Notes: generated by a model from the sequence alone, not told the origin. Positions 1 to 9,986 are shown, counted from the stretch's first letter. The stretch is 52,866 bases of DNA from Rhodobacter sp. (GCA_022824145.1 JAJEAY010000034.1:1-52866); one strand, 5' to 3'. Made by a program: numbers and translations.

Positions 1-224
1 CGGTCGAAGTCGCAGCGGAGGCCCTGTCTGCCCACGCCCATCACCAGGATCCGCCATATCTCCATACCCGGCCGCCGGGTCTTCCTGCTGACCCCGGGAA
101 GGATGTGCTCGTCCATGAGCGCGAAGAGCCGCCCGCGGAAAACCTCGTCCGAATAGAGATGCTGGAGCCCGATGACTCCGGATCCGATGGGAATGCCCTT
201 CGCCGGACACTCCCCGCAACGCAT
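1..224 (-). CDS. ISNCY-type transposase, N-terminal part, cut by left edge
   Basis: Reading the minus strand from an ATG at 224 gives a peptide with GLQHLYSDE, then KTRRPGMEIWRILVMGV and LRCDFDR. This matches the N-terminal pattern I know from ISNCY-family transposases (GLQ-IY, then GRPGM-LW-ILVLGV-RL, then DYDRL). The rest, including the catalytic domain, lies outside the window. The same frame stays open upstream to a GTG at 446, so the true start is uncertain; that extra part contains GIPIGSGV, which resembles a motif of other transposases, and could be read-through of a relic. The usual stretch between the N-terminus and GLQ looks short, which may mean decay. It ends only 13 bases from the stop of ntrX if the longer frame is used. 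Family assignment is by memory of the motif, not by search. Confidence 0.55.
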   Translation of the reverse strand, partial: MRCGECPAKGIPIGSGVIGLQHLYSDEVFRGRLFALMDEHILPGVSRKTRRPGMEIWRILVMGVGRQGLRCDFD

Positions 225-459
225 CCCGTGCAGAATTCTGCGAACGCATCCGACGCAGTTCGAGATCTTCCCATGCCGTTTCGCGTGCCGCAGCAGTTCC
301 CGAACTGCACCTGCCACAGAACCACGACCCCGGTACCACGCAGCGGCCGCAAGCCACAGGTTCTCGTGCCCGGATGTCAGGAATCTATGTTCGAACGCAA
401 TCGATACGCATCCGCTGCCTACCGCCTGACACTCTGCGGTCCGCACTGCCTTTCACATG

Positions 460-1824
460 CTATCTGTCAGTTGCGGAGATGCCGAGACTCTTGAGCTTTC
501 GATGAAGCGCGGACCGCTCCATGCCGACAAAATTCGCGGTGCGGCTGATATTGCCGTCAAAACGGTTGATCTGAGCCAACAGGTATTCCTTCTCGAACAC
601 CAATCGAGCCTCGCGCAGCGGCTGGCTGGCCAACTCCCCGGAAATCAGCACCTGTTCCTCGGACGAAGGCCCGTCCTCTGCCTGCAGAAGCTCGGACGCG
701 GTGATCGGATCGCCGTTCTCACCAAGAATCAGAACCCGTTCCACAACGTTCTTCAGCTGCCGGACATTTCCGGGCCAGACCATGCACTGGAGCCGCAGCG
801 CCGCCTCTTCGGAGAGCGCGCGCATCGGCAGGCCTTGGGTGCGATGGAACGATTCAATGAAATGGACCGCCAGCAGCGGAATGTCCTCCAGCCGGCGCTC
901 AAGCGGCGGAACGCCAATCGGTACGACATTCAGGCGGTGGTAGAGCTCTTCGCGGAAGTGACCCGATGCGATCAGTTCCTCCAGGTTTCGGCTGGTGCTT
1001 GAAACCACGCGTGTGTTGACCCGCACCCTGAGGCTGCCGCCAACCCGCCGGAACGCCTGGTCAACAAGCACGCGAAGGATCTTCGACTGGGTGCCGACCG
1101 GCATGTCGGCGACCTCGTCAAAATAGATCGTTCCGCCGTTTCCCTGCTCGAGGAGTCCCGGCTGAACACCCGAACCTCCGCCTTCGCGGCCGAAGAGAAC
1201 CTCTTCCATCCGCTCGGGCTCTATAGATGCGCAGTTGATGGTAACGAATGGACCGTCAGCCCGCTTGGATCGGAAATGGATGTAGCGGGCCGCCACATCC
1301 TTGCCGCAGCCCGACGGACCCGTCAGCATCACCCGCGCATTTGAGTTCAGCACCTTGTCGAGCTTTGACCTGAGGGCCCTGAACGCGGCGCCTTCCCCGA
1401 TCATTTGGAATTCGGTTTCGTCGCGGTGCTTCAGTTCGACGTTCTCGCGCCGAAGCCGGGACGTTTCCATCGCCCGCGCGATCACCACAATCAACTGGTC
1501 TATGTTGAATGGCTTCTCGATGAAATCATAGGCGCCCTGCTTGATTGCCGCGACGGCGAGCTCGATATTTCCGTGGCCGGAAATTATGACCACCGGAATG
1601 CCCGGATTGTTCGCCTTTACGGCTTTCAGGATCTCGATTCCGTCCATTTCGCTGTCCCGAAGCCAGATGTCGAGAATGATCAGGGCAGGTGGATTCTCCT
1701 CGACAGCGGCCATGCATTCCTGGGAATTGGCCGCCAGCCGGGTGGCGTAGCCTTCGTCCTTCAGGATGTCCGAAATCAGCTCCCGAATGTCCTTTTCGTC
1801 GTCAACAATCAGGATTTCGCCCAT
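460..1824 (-). CDS. ntrX: Nitrogen-regulation response regulator NtrX
   Basis: A 454-residue cytoplasmic response regulator, partner of the NtrY kinase encoded just upstream (9-base gap). The receiver domain occupies about residues 1-120, with the acidic pair at 8-9, phospho-acceptor Asp52 and the conserved Lys in EKPF. An AAA+ domain follows, with Walker A GPSGCGKD at 169-176 and Walker B-like YFDEVADM. A C-terminal Fis-type helix-turn-helix contains ISRTANFVGMERSALHRKL. The sigma-54 contact loop GAFTGA is replaced by a Gly-rich stretch (GREGGGSGVQPG), which is usual for alphaproteobacterial NtrX and suggests it does not act as a classical sigma-54 activator. In related bacteria NtrYX links nitrogen and redox state to envelope and respiratory gene expression. 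It is last in the dusB-ntrBC-ntrYX series; downstream is a transposase remnant. Confidence 0.95.
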   Translation of the reverse strand: MGEILIVDDEKDIRELISDILKDEGYATRLAANSQECMAAVEENPPALIILDIWLRDSEMDGIEILKAVKANNPGIPVVIISGHGNIELAVAAIKQGAYDFIEKPFNIDQLIVVIARAMETSRLRRENVELKHRDETEFQMIGEGAAFRALRSKLDKVLNSNARVMLTGPSGCGKDVAARYIHFRSKRADGPFVTINCASIEPERMEEVLFGREGGGSGVQPGLLEQGNGGTIYFDEVADMPVGTQSKILRVLVDQAFRRVGGSLRVRVNTRVVSSTSRNLEELIASGHFREELYHRLNVVPIGVPPLERRLEDIPLLAVHFIESFHRTQGLPMRALSEEAALRLQCMVWPGNVRQLKNVVERVLILGENGDPITASELLQAEDGPSSEEQVLISGELASQPLREARLVFEKEYLLAQINRFDGNISRTANFVGMERSALHRKLKSLGISATDR

Positions 1825-1833
1825 ATCACCCTC

Positions 1834-4218
1834 TTACTGCGCACTTGTTTCAGGACTGGACCGCGACTCACGCTCGGGGAGCGGCAGCCATATCTCGGCC
1901 CGGGCGCCGCGGCGTGCGCCGGGCCCGAACGGATCAGCATCGACAAGGTCAAGCGATCCGCCATGTTCCTCAATGATCTTCCGAACAATCGGCAGGCCAA
2001 GACCGGTACCGCCGCTCCGTGTGCTCACATAGGGTTCGAACAGTTTTGCACGGTCAGCCGGCAGTCCGATTCCGTTGTCGGAGACGGTGATCAGGATCCC
2101 GCTTCCGGAGCAGGTCATCGCGACGCGCACCTCGCCAGAATCGTCGCTGCTGCCGACTTTCTCCCGGTATGCTTCGATCGCCTCGACCGCATTCTTCAGC
2201 AGGTTTGTCAGCGCCTGGCCGATCATCGTCCGGTCAACCTCCGCCATCACCATGTCTTCCGGCAGGTCTGAGGTCACGGCTATTCCGTTCCGTCTCGCCT
2301 CCCGCTGCAGGAGCACCGCGCCTCGGACAAGCTCAGCCAGATCCTCCATTCGGCGCTCCGGTTCGGGCATGCGCGCGAACTTCGAAAACTCATCGACGAT
2401 TCGGCGAAGGTCATTGGTCTGGCGAACGATGACTTCGGTCAGCTGCGCAAGCGATCCGGCCTCTTCCGGCTCCAGCAGCGGCGTGTATTTTCGTTTCAGG
2501 CGCTCAGCCGAAAGCTGGATCGGAGTCAGCGGATTCTTGATTTCGTGCGCGATCCGGCGCGCAACATCGCCCCAGGCCGCCATTCTCTGGGCACTGACCA
2601 GATCGGTGACGTCGTCAAATGCGATCACATAGCCTTCCGGTGCGCCGTCCTCCGAATTCCGGGTCGCCATGCGTACCAGCAGGATTTCCTGCTTGCGGTT
2701 ACGCGTCAGCTTGACCTGGCCCTGAGCGGTTCCGGCTCCGCCGGTTCTGAGGCGGTCAAAGAGTTCCCCGAATTCAGGAACTGTATCCGCTAACAGCCCC
2801 TCATGCGCACCGCGCGGCAGCTGGAGGAGCCGTTCCGCCGAACGGTTGACGAAGGTAATCCCGCCGTTGCGGTCCAGCCCCACAACACCTGCGGTCACCG
2901 ATCCCAGCACCGAATCGAACAGCCGCCGCCGTCGGTCAATCTGGATGTTGGTCTCCAGAATGGCGCTGTGCTGCTCCTTGAGCCGACCGACCATCTGGTT
3001 GAAGTCCCGTCCCAGCATCGAAATCTCGTCGTCGCCCGACTCTTCGCGCACACGCGCGTCCAGGTCTCCGGTGCCGACCCGCTGCGCCGCGTTGGCGAGC
3101 TGCCCGATCGGACGCGACAGGCGTTCTGCAAACCTCAGGCCAAACCAGATGGCAGCAAGGATCAGGATCAGGGCGAAGCCCAGATAGATCAGGCCGAACT
3201 CGAACAGAATGCGACCGCGGTCGGACTCAAGCTGTGTGTAAAGCGCGAACGTCGCCTTCGTGTCATCGAGAAGATTCAGTATCTCGCCGTCCACACTGCG
3301 GGAAACGTAAAGAAAACGGTCGATATAGCCGTCCAGCTTCACGATGGCGCGGAATTCGTTTATGTCCCAGTCTTCGATAATTACGATATCATCCCGGAGC
3401 GCCCGCTCGATCTGTTCAGGCGTGGGCTCTTCGTAGTCGAACAGGTATGAATGCTCACCCCGGGCGCGGATTTCGGCAGCGCTGTCGATCACGAATGCCT
3501 CTTTGAGGATTCCCTGAATGATCACGGCCTCGCCCTGCCCGGCCCGTTCCCTTTCGGATACGGACAGCCGTCCAAAGTCGAATGAATAGAACTGGTCTCC
3601 CGTCGCGGCAGCGCCGGATCCCTCCCGCAGGTCTCTGCGCACCTGAGCCTGGTCCGGCGTCAGCAGCTGCCGCAGCTGCCCGTCGGACACGTAGAAATTG
3701 GTGCGTCTGGCAAGATTGAGGTAATCCGCAAGGCTTCTGGCGTTGCTCTCGAGTTCCCGGCGGTGCTCTTCCTCATAAGCCTGCGCAGCCGCGAGAGACG
3801 AGCCGAGGACGGAGCGGACACGTTCCGAAAACCAGCTCTCCAGCCCCAGATTGAGCGTGATCGACGCGAAGACAGCGACGAGAACGGTTGGAGCAAGCGC
3901 GACAACGGCAAAGACGCCGGAAAGGCGGAGATGGAGCCGGGAGCCAGCCGACTGGACCCGGTGCGCCATGAACATGCGGGCCACCCGGCCCATAACCAAA
4001 GCCGCAAGAACCAGGATATATACCAGATCCGTCAGCAGTACGATGCGCAGCGTTTCAGGAGAGCCGCCTTGATCAATCGATCCGAAAACAAGGAGTGTCG
4101 CACCCGCCAGGACCGGGCCAAGCATAACCAGACCGAGAGCCGACGTGTTCCTGGCCGTGCGGCGAACGCGGGAATCGCGCAGCCGCTCCCAAGTCAGGTT
4201 TCGAATGGCTGAGGGCAA
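1834..4218 (-). CDS. ntrY: Membrane sensor histidine kinase NtrY
   Basis: A 794-residue inner-membrane histidine kinase that phosphorylates NtrX. The N-terminus has three hydrophobic segments within roughly the first 120 residues, then a large periplasmic region. Another membrane helix (IYLGFALILILAAIWFGL) leads into a HAMP linker (RLSRPIGQLANAAQRV). A PAS domain follows (SVTAGVVGLDRNGGITFVN), then the dimerisation/phospho-acceptor box with His in RIAHEIKNPLTPIQLSAERL. The ATPase domain shows NLLKNAVEAI (N box), DNGIGLP (G1) and GGTGLGLPIVRKI (G2). Length and architecture match alphaproteobacterial NtrY. It is separated from ntrC by about 100 bases, enough for its own promoter, and is 9 bases from ntrX. 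Confidence 0.95.
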   Translation of the reverse strand: MPSAIRNLTWERLRDSRVRRTARNTSALGLVMLGPVLAGATLLVFGSIDQGGSPETLRIVLLTDLVYILVLAALVMGRVARMFMAHRVQSAGSRLHLRLSGVFAVVALAPTVLVAVFASITLNLGLESWFSERVRSVLGSSLAAAQAYEEEHRRELESNARSLADYLNLARRTNFYVSDGQLRQLLTPDQAQVRRDLREGSGAAATGDQFYSFDFGRLSVSERERAGQGEAVIIQGILKEAFVIDSAAEIRARGEHSYLFDYEEPTPEQIERALRDDIVIIEDWDINEFRAIVKLDGYIDRFLYVSRSVDGEILNLLDDTKATFALYTQLESDRGRILFEFGLIYLGFALILILAAIWFGLRFAERLSRPIGQLANAAQRVGTGDLDARVREESGDDEISMLGRDFNQMVGRLKEQHSAILETNIQIDRRRRLFDSVLGSVTAGVVGLDRNGGITFVNRSAERLLQLPRGAHEGLLADTVPEFGELFDRLRTGGAGTAQGQVKLTRNRKQEILLVRMATRNSEDGAPEGYVIAFDDVTDLVSAQRMAAWGDVARRIAHEIKNPLTPIQLSAERLKRKYTPLLEPEEAGSLAQLTEVIVRQTNDLRRIVDEFSKFARMPEPERRMEDLAELVRGAVLLQREARRNGIAVTSDLPEDMVMAEVDRTMIGQALTNLLKNAVEAIEAYREKVGSSDDSGEVRVAMTCSGSGILITVSDNGIGLPADRAKLFEPYVSTRSGGTGLGLPIVRKIIEEHGGSLDLVDADPFGPGARRGARAEIWLPLPERESRSSPETSAQ

Positions 4219-4319
4219 GCGTTTCCACCTCTTGGTTTCGGCGACTGACCCGTCTTCTATGCCTGGTATGGCCGCAGTTCCCGCCGCTGCTGCATATTTG
4301 CCACGCTCATGTTGCCAAT

Positions 4320-5693
4320 TTACATCAACTTGCGGCCGCGTGTCACGCGAATATCGAGGTCAGTAATCTTCTTGCGAAGGGTGTTTCGGTTAATTCCGAG
4401 AACTTCGGCACATTTTGCCTGGTTTCCGCCAGTTGCGTCAAGGGCGACTTCGATTAGCGGCCGTTCGATTTCGCGCAGGACGCGCTGATAGAGACCCGGC
4501 TGCGGCAGCGCCCCTGAATGCAGATCGAAATAGCGCTGGAGACTTCGGGCGACCGAAGGGCCAAGGCTGTCGTGATCGCTCCCGTTTGACTGCTGCGTGC
4601 CGGGCTGTCCGTCAAGCACGGACTCAGCGTCCGAACCGCTGATTTCCTCGCCGACGGACGCAACCGCAATGTGCCGTATGCTATTCTCAAGCTGTCGCAC
4701 GTTGCCCGGCCAGGAGTAGGCGCGCAGGATTTCCATCGCCTCGGGCGTGAAACGGCGTGGCGGAAGGCCATCGCGCCTCGCATTGGCGAGGAAGTGTTCC
4801 GCAAGAAGCGGAATGTCGTCCAGACGGTCCCGCAGCGGGGGTATGGAGACGGTCACGCCGCTGATGCGGAAGTAAAGATCCTGCCGAATGCTGCGCATGC
4901 CCAGTCCAGAGGCGAGATTTGCCTGGCTCGTGGCGATGACCCGCGCCGCGCCGCTCTCCAGCCCGTCGAGCACGCGCACCAGCCGGGACTGCGCCTCCCC
5001 GTCCAGGTCGCCCACCGCGTCAAGAAGGACCGTGCCTCCACCGGCGCGGGCGAAAAGCGACATCATTCCAGCCGGATCCGCGAAATCGGCTTGGGACGCT
5101 GCCAGGAATGAACGAGCGCGGCGGTCGGAGTAATCGTGGATCACGCGCGCGACAAGCTGCTTTCCAGTGCCTGATTCTCCTGTAACGAGCACCGAAAGAT
5201 CGGTGTTTGTGACTTGCGCCACGCGGCGGTAGAGCGCCTGCATCGCGGCTGAACGACCGACAAGAGGGAGGTCATCCGACAGGTCCACGCTGGAATCGCT
5301 TTCCTCTGGATGCTGCCTCTGCACCCGGCGCTGGACCGCAAGCGCGCGTGCGGAGCGCGCCAACAGGTCAGGCAGGTCAAACGGCTTCGGCAGGTAATCA
5401 TATGCGTCCTTTTCGGTCGCCTCGATGGCAGTCCTGATCGTACTTTGGGCGGAGATCACGATGACAGGGAGACCGGGCCGGCGTTCCGCGATGCCCGTCA
5501 GCGCCTCCAAGCCGTTTCCGTCGGGCATTATCACGTCAGTGATCACGAGATCGCCCTTTCCCTCGTCAATCCAGCGCATAAGAGTGGCCATACTCGAGGT
5601 CGCGTGGACCCGGCATCCCGCCCTGGTCAGCGCCTGGTTCAGGACCGTCCGAATTGTACGGTCGTCATCGGCGACAAGTACGGTCCCGTCCAT
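4320..5693 (-). CDS. ntrC: Nitrogen regulator NtrC, GAFTGA-less form
   Basis: A 457-residue response regulator that activates nitrogen-assimilation genes when phosphorylated by NtrB. The receiver domain covers residues 1-120 with Asp53 as phospho-acceptor. The AAA+ domain has Walker A GESGTGK at 172-178 and an arginine-containing IRQDLYFRI near 270. A Fis-like helix-turn-helix lies at the end ([20 protein letters not shown]). The GAFTGA loop needed to contact sigma-54 is absent: only 47 residues separate the Walker A Lys from the Walker B Asp, about 16 fewer than in enteric NtrC. Walker B reads VLLDAVGD, with Ala where the catalytic Glu normally sits. This is the condition of Rhodobacter capsulatus NtrC, which works with the sigma-70 holoenzyme. 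The start codon directly abuts the ntrB stop, so translation is probably coupled. Confidence 0.95.
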   Translation of the reverse strand: MDGTVLVADDDRTIRTVLNQALTRAGCRVHATSSMATLMRWIDEGKGDLVITDVIMPDGNGLEALTGIAERRPGLPVIVISAQSTIRTAIEATEKDAYDYLPKPFDLPDLLARSARALAVQRRVQRQHPEESDSSVDLSDDLPLVGRSAAMQALYRRVAQVTNTDLSVLVTGESGTGKQLVARVIHDYSDRRARSFLAASQADFADPAGMMSLFARAGGGTVLLDAVGDLDGEAQSRLVRVLDGLESGAARVIATSQANLASGLGMRSIRQDLYFRISGVTVSIPPLRDRLDDIPLLAEHFLANARRDGLPPRRFTPEAMEILRAYSWPGNVRQLENSIRHIAVASVGEEISGSDAESVLDGQPGTQQSNGSDHDSLGPSVARSLQRYFDLHSGALPQPGLYQRVLREIERPLIEVALDATGGNQAKCAEVLGINRNTLRKKITDLDIRVTRGRKLM

Positions 5694-6761
5694 CTAGGTC
5701 TCCTCCGGCGCCACTGGCAGCGAGATCCGGAACGCAGTGCGTCCAGGAACCGAATCAACTGAAATCCAGCCTCCATGTTCGGAAATGATCCTGCTGGCCA
5801 GGGCAAGACCGAGACCGGCGCCGTTCGCGCGGCCGGTGACGAACGGATCAAAGATGTCATGTTCGATTTCAGGAGGGATTCCAGGTCCGTCGTCGATGAT
5901 CTCGACCTGCAGCGGCAGCGCCCCGCCCGAACCATCCCTTTGGCGGAGGCGAAGTGACCGGTCGTAATAGGTTCGGAGCGCAATCACTCCTTCCCTCCCG
6001 CGCGAGGCTTCGGCCGCATTGCGCAGGAGATTGGCGAGCACCTGAAGGATCTGGTCCTCATCGACATATGTGAGCGGCAGGGAGGGATCGTAGTCCTCTA
6101 CGATCCGCATTCCGGCAGCGATTCCCACCTGCGCCGACCGGCGGGCGCGGTCAAGAAGATCGTGCAGGTTCACGGATCGGCGCTCCGGCGGCGCCAGCTT
6201 TCCGAACTGATCGACCTTTTCCAGCAGCGACACGATCCGGCGGGCTTCGCCAACAATCAGGTCGGTCAGCTCCCGGTCACCGGATTCCAGTTCCATGGAC
6301 AGCAGCTGTGCCGCTCCGGTGATGCCCGCAAGCGGATTCCGGATCTCATGAGCCAGCATCTCGGCCATTCCGATTGCCGACCTTGCCGCTGAGGAGGCCG
6401 AACGGGATCTTCCGTGACGGGCCGCGGCGGGACACGGCTCGATCATGAGCAGAAGGTGGCCGGACTTTCCGGAGAACGGAGCGATCCGGATATCGCAGGT
6501 CACCGCCGCTGCGCTGCCGCCTGCAACGTCAACCGCCCCTATGAATATCGGCGACAGGCCGCCGCGAACTCGGGCGAATGCGGTTTCAAGCGTCGCGTCG
6601 ACGGAAAGCCGCTCGTTCACCCGCTGGCCGCGGGTGGTACGGGCGGATGCGTTGAGGAACTGCTCGGCGGGGGGATTGATATCCCTTATCGCATCAGCCG
6701 AATCGATAATGAATGCCGGCACAGGAAGAGATGCCCAAATCGAGTCGCCAGGCTCGGTCAT
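5694..6761 (-). CDS. ntrB: Nitrogen sensor kinase/phosphatase NtrB
   Basis: A 355-residue soluble histidine kinase that senses nitrogen status through PII protein and phosphorylates or dephosphorylates NtrC. An N-terminal PAS domain (PVPAFIIDSADAIRDINP) is followed by the His box LAHEIRNPLAGITGAAQLL. The ATPase domain has NLLRNAAEASRG, DDGPGIP and GAGLGLALASRI. I chose the ATG at 6761 because the PAS domain begins immediately after it and because it overlaps the dusB stop as ATGA; the open frame continues upstream only as a shadow of dusB. The stop codon sits directly before the ntrC start. Gene order dusB-ntrB-ntrC is the classical nifR3-ntrBC operon of alphaproteobacteria. Confidence 0.95.
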   Translation of the reverse strand: MTEPGDSIWASLPVPAFIIDSADAIRDINPPAEQFLNASARTTRGQRVNERLSVDATLETAFARVRGGLSPIFIGAVDVAGGSAAAVTCDIRIAPFSGKSGHLLLMIEPCPAAARHGRSRSASSAARSAIGMAEMLAHEIRNPLAGITGAAQLLSMELESGDRELTDLIVGEARRIVSLLEKVDQFGKLAPPERRSVNLHDLLDRARRSAQVGIAAGMRIVEDYDPSLPLTYVDEDQILQVLANLLRNAAEASRGREGVIALRTYYDRSLRLRQRDGSGGALPLQVEIIDDGPGIPPEIEHDIFDPFVTGRANGAGLGLALASRIISEHGGWISVDSVPGRTAFRISLPVAPEET

Positions 6762-7741
6762 GCGGCAGCTTTCCCGCTTCCGGCGAGTGCGGCAGGCAAC
6801 AGACGCAGAACCCTGCGTGGACTGCGCTCGGTGAGAACCTCGCGCCGCAGGTCTGCTTGCGTCGCCGCGCGGTCCATGTACCATCCAAGATGCTTTCTGA
6901 TGACCTTTCCACCAATTTCCGTCCCGTAGAAGCACAGGGTTTCGTCGAAATGACGCGACACCATATCGGCGAACGCGGCGCCGCACGGAATCCGCGGGCG
7001 AGGCAAACCGAACAGATCAGCGCCGATCTCAGCGACCAGCCATGGGGCTCCCCGAACCGCCCGTCCGACCATAACACCGTCAGCCCCCGATGCCCGGAGT
7101 GCATCCGACGCATCCTTTCCTGACTGGATGTCGCCGTTTGCGACGACAGGAAGCCTGACTGCGTCCCGGACCCCTGCGATTGCTGACCAGTCCGAACGCC
7201 CTTTGAAAAACTGGCAGCGCGTCCGGCCATGGACCGTGATCATCTTCACGCCGGCGTTTTCGGCCCGAAGCGCGAGCTCGGGCGCATTCCGCTGGCGTTC
7301 ATTCCAGCCGAGTCGGGTTTTCAGCGTCACGGGGATGCGCACCGCGCGCACCACCGCTTCCAACAGCCGTGCCGCATGGTCCAGATCGCGCATGAGAGCG
7401 CTTCCGGACATGCCGCCTACAACCCGTTTGGCCGGGCACCCCATATTGATGTCGATGAAACGCGCACCATTCGCCTCCACAATCCGCGCACCCTCCTCCA
7501 TCCATCGAACTTGACGGCCAGCAAGCTGGACCGCGGTGTTCGCGATGCCAAGACCCAGGGATGCCCGCTCCCGGGCACCTGGTCTGGACTGCACCATCTC
7601 CTGACTCGCGACCATTTCGGAAACGACCAGTCCAGCGCCGAAGGACGAAACAAGCCTGCGGAAAGGAAGGTCGGTGATGCCAGCCATCGGAGCTAGCATC
7701 ACCGGCGACTGTAGAGTCACGTCCGCCAGCTGGATCGCCAT
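6758..7741 (-). CDS. dusB: tRNA-dihydrouridine synthase DusB (NifR3 family)
   Basis: An FMN-dependent enzyme of 327 residues that reduces uridine to dihydrouridine in tRNA. Visible signatures are [19 protein letters not shown] at the start of the TIM barrel, the catalytic-loop region [34 protein letters not shown] (phosphate and tRNA contact) and [16 protein letters not shown] (FMN phosphate binding). I chose the ATG at 7741 because the first barrel strand follows and a purine-rich stretch precedes it. The frame extends 16 codons further without homologous content. It is first gene of the ntr operon, historically nifR3, and lies divergent from ispDF with about 144 bases between starts, where both promoters must sit. 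Confidence 0.94.
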   Translation of the reverse strand: MAIQLADVTLQSPVMLAPMAGITDLPFRRLVSSFGAGLVVSEMVASQEMVQSRPGARERASLGLGIANTAVQLAGRQVRWMEEGARIVEANGARFIDINMGCPAKRVVGGMSGSALMRDLDHAARLLEAVVRAVRIPVTLKTRLGWNERQRNAPELALRAENAGVKMITVHGRTRCQFFKGRSDWSAIAGVRDAVRLPVVANGDIQSGKDASDALRASGADGVMVGRAVRGAPWLVAEIGADLFGLPRPRIPCGAAFADMVSRHFDETLCFYGTEIGGKVIRKHLGWYMDRAATQADLRREVLTERSPRRVLRLLPAALAGSGKAAA

Positions 7742-7885
7742 CCCTGTAATCCCTTTCAACCCGAATGGCCGTACCGCGCCGGGCGGCAAATGGCAAATCG
7801 GTCAGAAACCACAATTCCCTTTTTTTGCCTCCGCCATATTCGTGAACGCATTGTTTCCGCAAACCGCTCAACCTATAGAGACTGC

Positions 7886-9028
7886 ATGAATGGGTCAGGT
7901 ACCAACGCTGCCGTCATCGTCGCCGCTGGCCGAGGCGTGCGCGCCGGAGGGGATGTACCCAAGCAATGGCAGGCTCTGCGCGGAAGATGTGTGGCAGCGT
8001 GGACCATCGACGCCTTCCGCCAGGCGCCTTCCGTGGATATCATCGTATTGGTGCTGCACCCCGACGATATGGAACGATCGGCGGAATTTCCATTTGCCCA
8101 GGCTGTACAGGGCGGCAGTACCAGGGCTGCGTCGGTTCGGGCCGGCCTGGAATCGCTCGCCCGGCAAAACGTGTCGAAAGTCTTGATTCATGACGCTGCA
8201 CGGCCGCTGGTGACTCAGCGAATCATCGGTGACATCATGACGGCACTGGACAACTCCCCCGGTGCCGCGCCAGCGCTTGAACTGACCGATGCGATCTGGC
8301 GCGGAAATGACGGAATAGTCTCCGGCACGATGGAGCGGACAGGTCTCTATCGGGCACAGACTCCGCAGGGCTTTCGCTTCGACGGCATCCTGGCCGCTCA
8401 TAGAAGCCATGCCGCCGACGCCGCGGACGACGTTGAGGTTGCGCGCGCCGCAGGCATTCACGTGGCTCTGCTGCCTGGTGACGAGCGCAACCTGAAGATT
8501 ACCCGCGCGGAGGATTTCGCGCGGGCGGAGCTGGCATTGGGGGCCGGGATGGACATCAGAACTGGCAATGGCTTCGACGTTCACGCCTTCAGCGAAGGCG
8601 ACCACATGATGCTATGCGGCGTGGAGGTACCCCACGACCGAGGCCTGTCAGGACACTCGGACGCAGATGTAGGTCTGCATGCTGTGACCGATGCAATTCT
8701 CGGTGCGCTGGCAATGGGTGACATCGGCCAGCACTTTCCGCCGAGCGAAACAAGATGGAAAGATGCGGACAGCCGGATATTCCTGGAACACGCGGTGGGA
8801 ATCGCTGTCGACCGCGGTTACCGGATCATGAACATCGACCTTACGCTGATCTGCGAAAGACCGAAGATCGCGCCACATGTTCCGGCGATGGCCGGCCGCA
8901 TCGCTCGGCTTGCAGGGGTGCCGCCGGATCGAGTGTCAGTGAAGGCGACGACAACCGAGCGGCTTGGTTTCACTGGCCGCGGGGAAGGCATCGCCGCAAT
9001 GGCGACTGCGACACTGACATCGGAATGA
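7886..9028 (+). CDS. ispDF: Bifunctional IspD/IspF isoprenoid enzyme
   Basis: A 380-residue fusion catalysing two non-adjacent steps of the methylerythritol-phosphate pathway. Residues 1-220 are IspD (2-C-methyl-D-erythritol 4-phosphate cytidylyltransferase), with the CTP loop [15 protein letters not shown], Lys in [15 protein letters not shown] and TPQGFRFD. Residues 222-380 are IspF (2,4-cyclodiphosphate synthase), with zinc ligands DVHAF and SGHSDADV, then DIGQHFPP and [16 protein letters not shown]. The fusion is standard in many alphaproteobacteria. The start at 7886 is chosen because the nucleotide-binding strand follows within ten residues; the frame is open further up but without family similarity. 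The stop overlaps the pgpA start as ATGA. Confidence 0.96.
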   Translation: MNGSGTNAAVIVAAGRGVRAGGDVPKQWQALRGRCVAAWTIDAFRQAPSVDIIVLVLHPDDMERSAEFPFAQAVQGGSTRAASVRAGLESLARQNVSKVLIHDAARPLVTQRIIGDIMTALDNSPGAAPALELTDAIWRGNDGIVSGTMERTGLYRAQTPQGFRFDGILAAHRSHAADAADDVEVARAAGIHVALLPGDERNLKITRAEDFARAELALGAGMDIRTGNGFDVHAFSEGDHMMLCGVEVPHDRGLSGHSDADVGLHAVTDAILGALAMGDIGQHFPPSETRWKDADSRIFLEHAVGIAVDRGYRIMNIDLTLICERPKIAPHVPAMAGRIARLAGVPPDRVSVKATTTERLGFTGRGEGIAAMATATLTSE

Positions 9029-9519
9029 GCAGGGCGCTGGCGACGTTTTTCGGCGTGGGTCTCCTGCCTTGGGCGCCGGGCACCTGGGGTTCAGCGGCTG
9101 CCGTTCCCGTCGCTTGGGGGATCCACGGCCTGGGCGGATTCCCCGCACTGCTGGCTGCGACGGTTCTGATCGCCCTGACGGGCTGGGCAGCCGTTTCCGT
9201 CGCCGTCGCCGACAGCGATGAAAGCGATCCGGGGGAATTCGTCATCGACGAAGTCGCCGGAATGTTTGTCGCACTGCTTCCCCTTTCAGCGGGTCTCTGG
9301 CTCGCCGATGCTGAACCTTGGACCTTTCCGTGGCCTGGCTGGGTCGCTGCATTCCTGATGTTCCGGGCATTCGACATCTGGAAGCCCTGGCCGGTGAGCC
9401 GCGCGGACCAGCGGGGCGACTCTCTGGGAGTCATGCTGGATGATCTCATCGCCGGCGCTCTCACCGCGGCCTGCGTGACCGCGCTGGCCTGGCTTTCGCA
9501 TGGAGTCGCCGGAATATGA
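9025..9519 (+). CDS. pgpA: Phosphatidylglycerophosphatase A
   Basis: A 164-residue inner-membrane phosphatase that converts phosphatidylglycerophosphate to phosphatidylglycerol. Family signatures are [19 protein letters not shown] near the start, [13 protein letters not shown] in the middle (the acidic metal-binding patch), [13 protein letters not shown], and [11 protein letters not shown] near the C-terminus, with hydrophobic helices between them. The ATG at 9025 overlaps the ispDF stop by four bases and its own stop overlaps the cinA start by four bases, so the three genes are almost certainly one transcript. A longer open frame upstream merely shadows ispF. Confidence 0.93.
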   Translation: MSRALATFFGVGLLPWAPGTWGSAAAVPVAWGIHGLGGFPALLAATVLIALTGWAAVSVAVADSDESDPGEFVIDEVAGMFVALLPLSAGLWLADAEPWTFPWPGWVAAFLMFRAFDIWKPWPVSRADQRGDSLGVMLDDLIAGALTAACVTALAWLSHGVAGI

Positions 9520-9986
9520 ACCGGGCGGAGACGTTTCTCGCTAGGGCCCGGACCACCGGAGCCCGCCTCGCCACAGCGGAAAGCTGCACGGGAGGACTGA
9601 TCGCAGGAGCGATCACAGACGTTCCAGGTTCGTCCGACATCCTTGATCGGGGATTCATCGTCTACTCGAACGACGCGAAGCAGGAAATGCTGGGAGTGAG
9701 CGCCGATACACTCTCGGCACATGGAGCGGTCAGCGAGGAGGTGGCGCGGGAAATGGCGGATGGGGCGCTGGAGCGGTCCAAGGCAACCGTCGCCGTTTCC
9801 GTCACCGGCGTCGCTGGCCCCGGGGGAAGCGAGCGAAAGCCTGAAGGGCGCGTCTGTTTCGGAATCGCGCGCTCCGGCAAGCCGACCCGCACCTTCACCA
9901 TGGAGTTCGGGGCGCTCGGGCGCGGCGCCGTGCGCCAATCGACTGTTGACCTCGCGCTGGACCTGCTGATAGAAACTCAATCCTGA
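9516..9986 (+). CDS. pncC: Nicotinamide-nucleotide amidase (CinA C-terminal domain)
   Basis: A 156-residue stand-alone CinA C-terminal domain, the NMN deamidase that recycles nicotinamide mononucleotide in NAD metabolism. Recognisable family segments are LATAESCTGGLIAGAITDVPGSS (first part), VYSNDAKQEMLGV, GAVSEEVAREMADGA and VSVTGVAGPGG. There is no N-terminal MoaB-like domain, as is usual in alphaproteobacteria. Translation is coupled to pgpA by an ATGA overlap. About 157 bases without a gene follow before amtB. An alternative label is CinA-family protein. Confidence 0.92.
   Translation: MNRAETFLARARTTGARLATAESCTGGLIAGAITDVPGSSDILDRGFIVYSNDAKQEMLGVSADTLSAHGAVSEEVAREMADGALERSKATVAVSVTGVAGPGGSERKPEGRVCFGIARSGKPTRTFTMEFGALGRGAVRQSTVDLALDLLIETQS

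Noticed and set aside
1405-2271. 288-codon plus-strand frame over ntrX and ntrY
   Set aside because: It is the complement of two clear genes in GC-rich DNA and has no protein-family signature.
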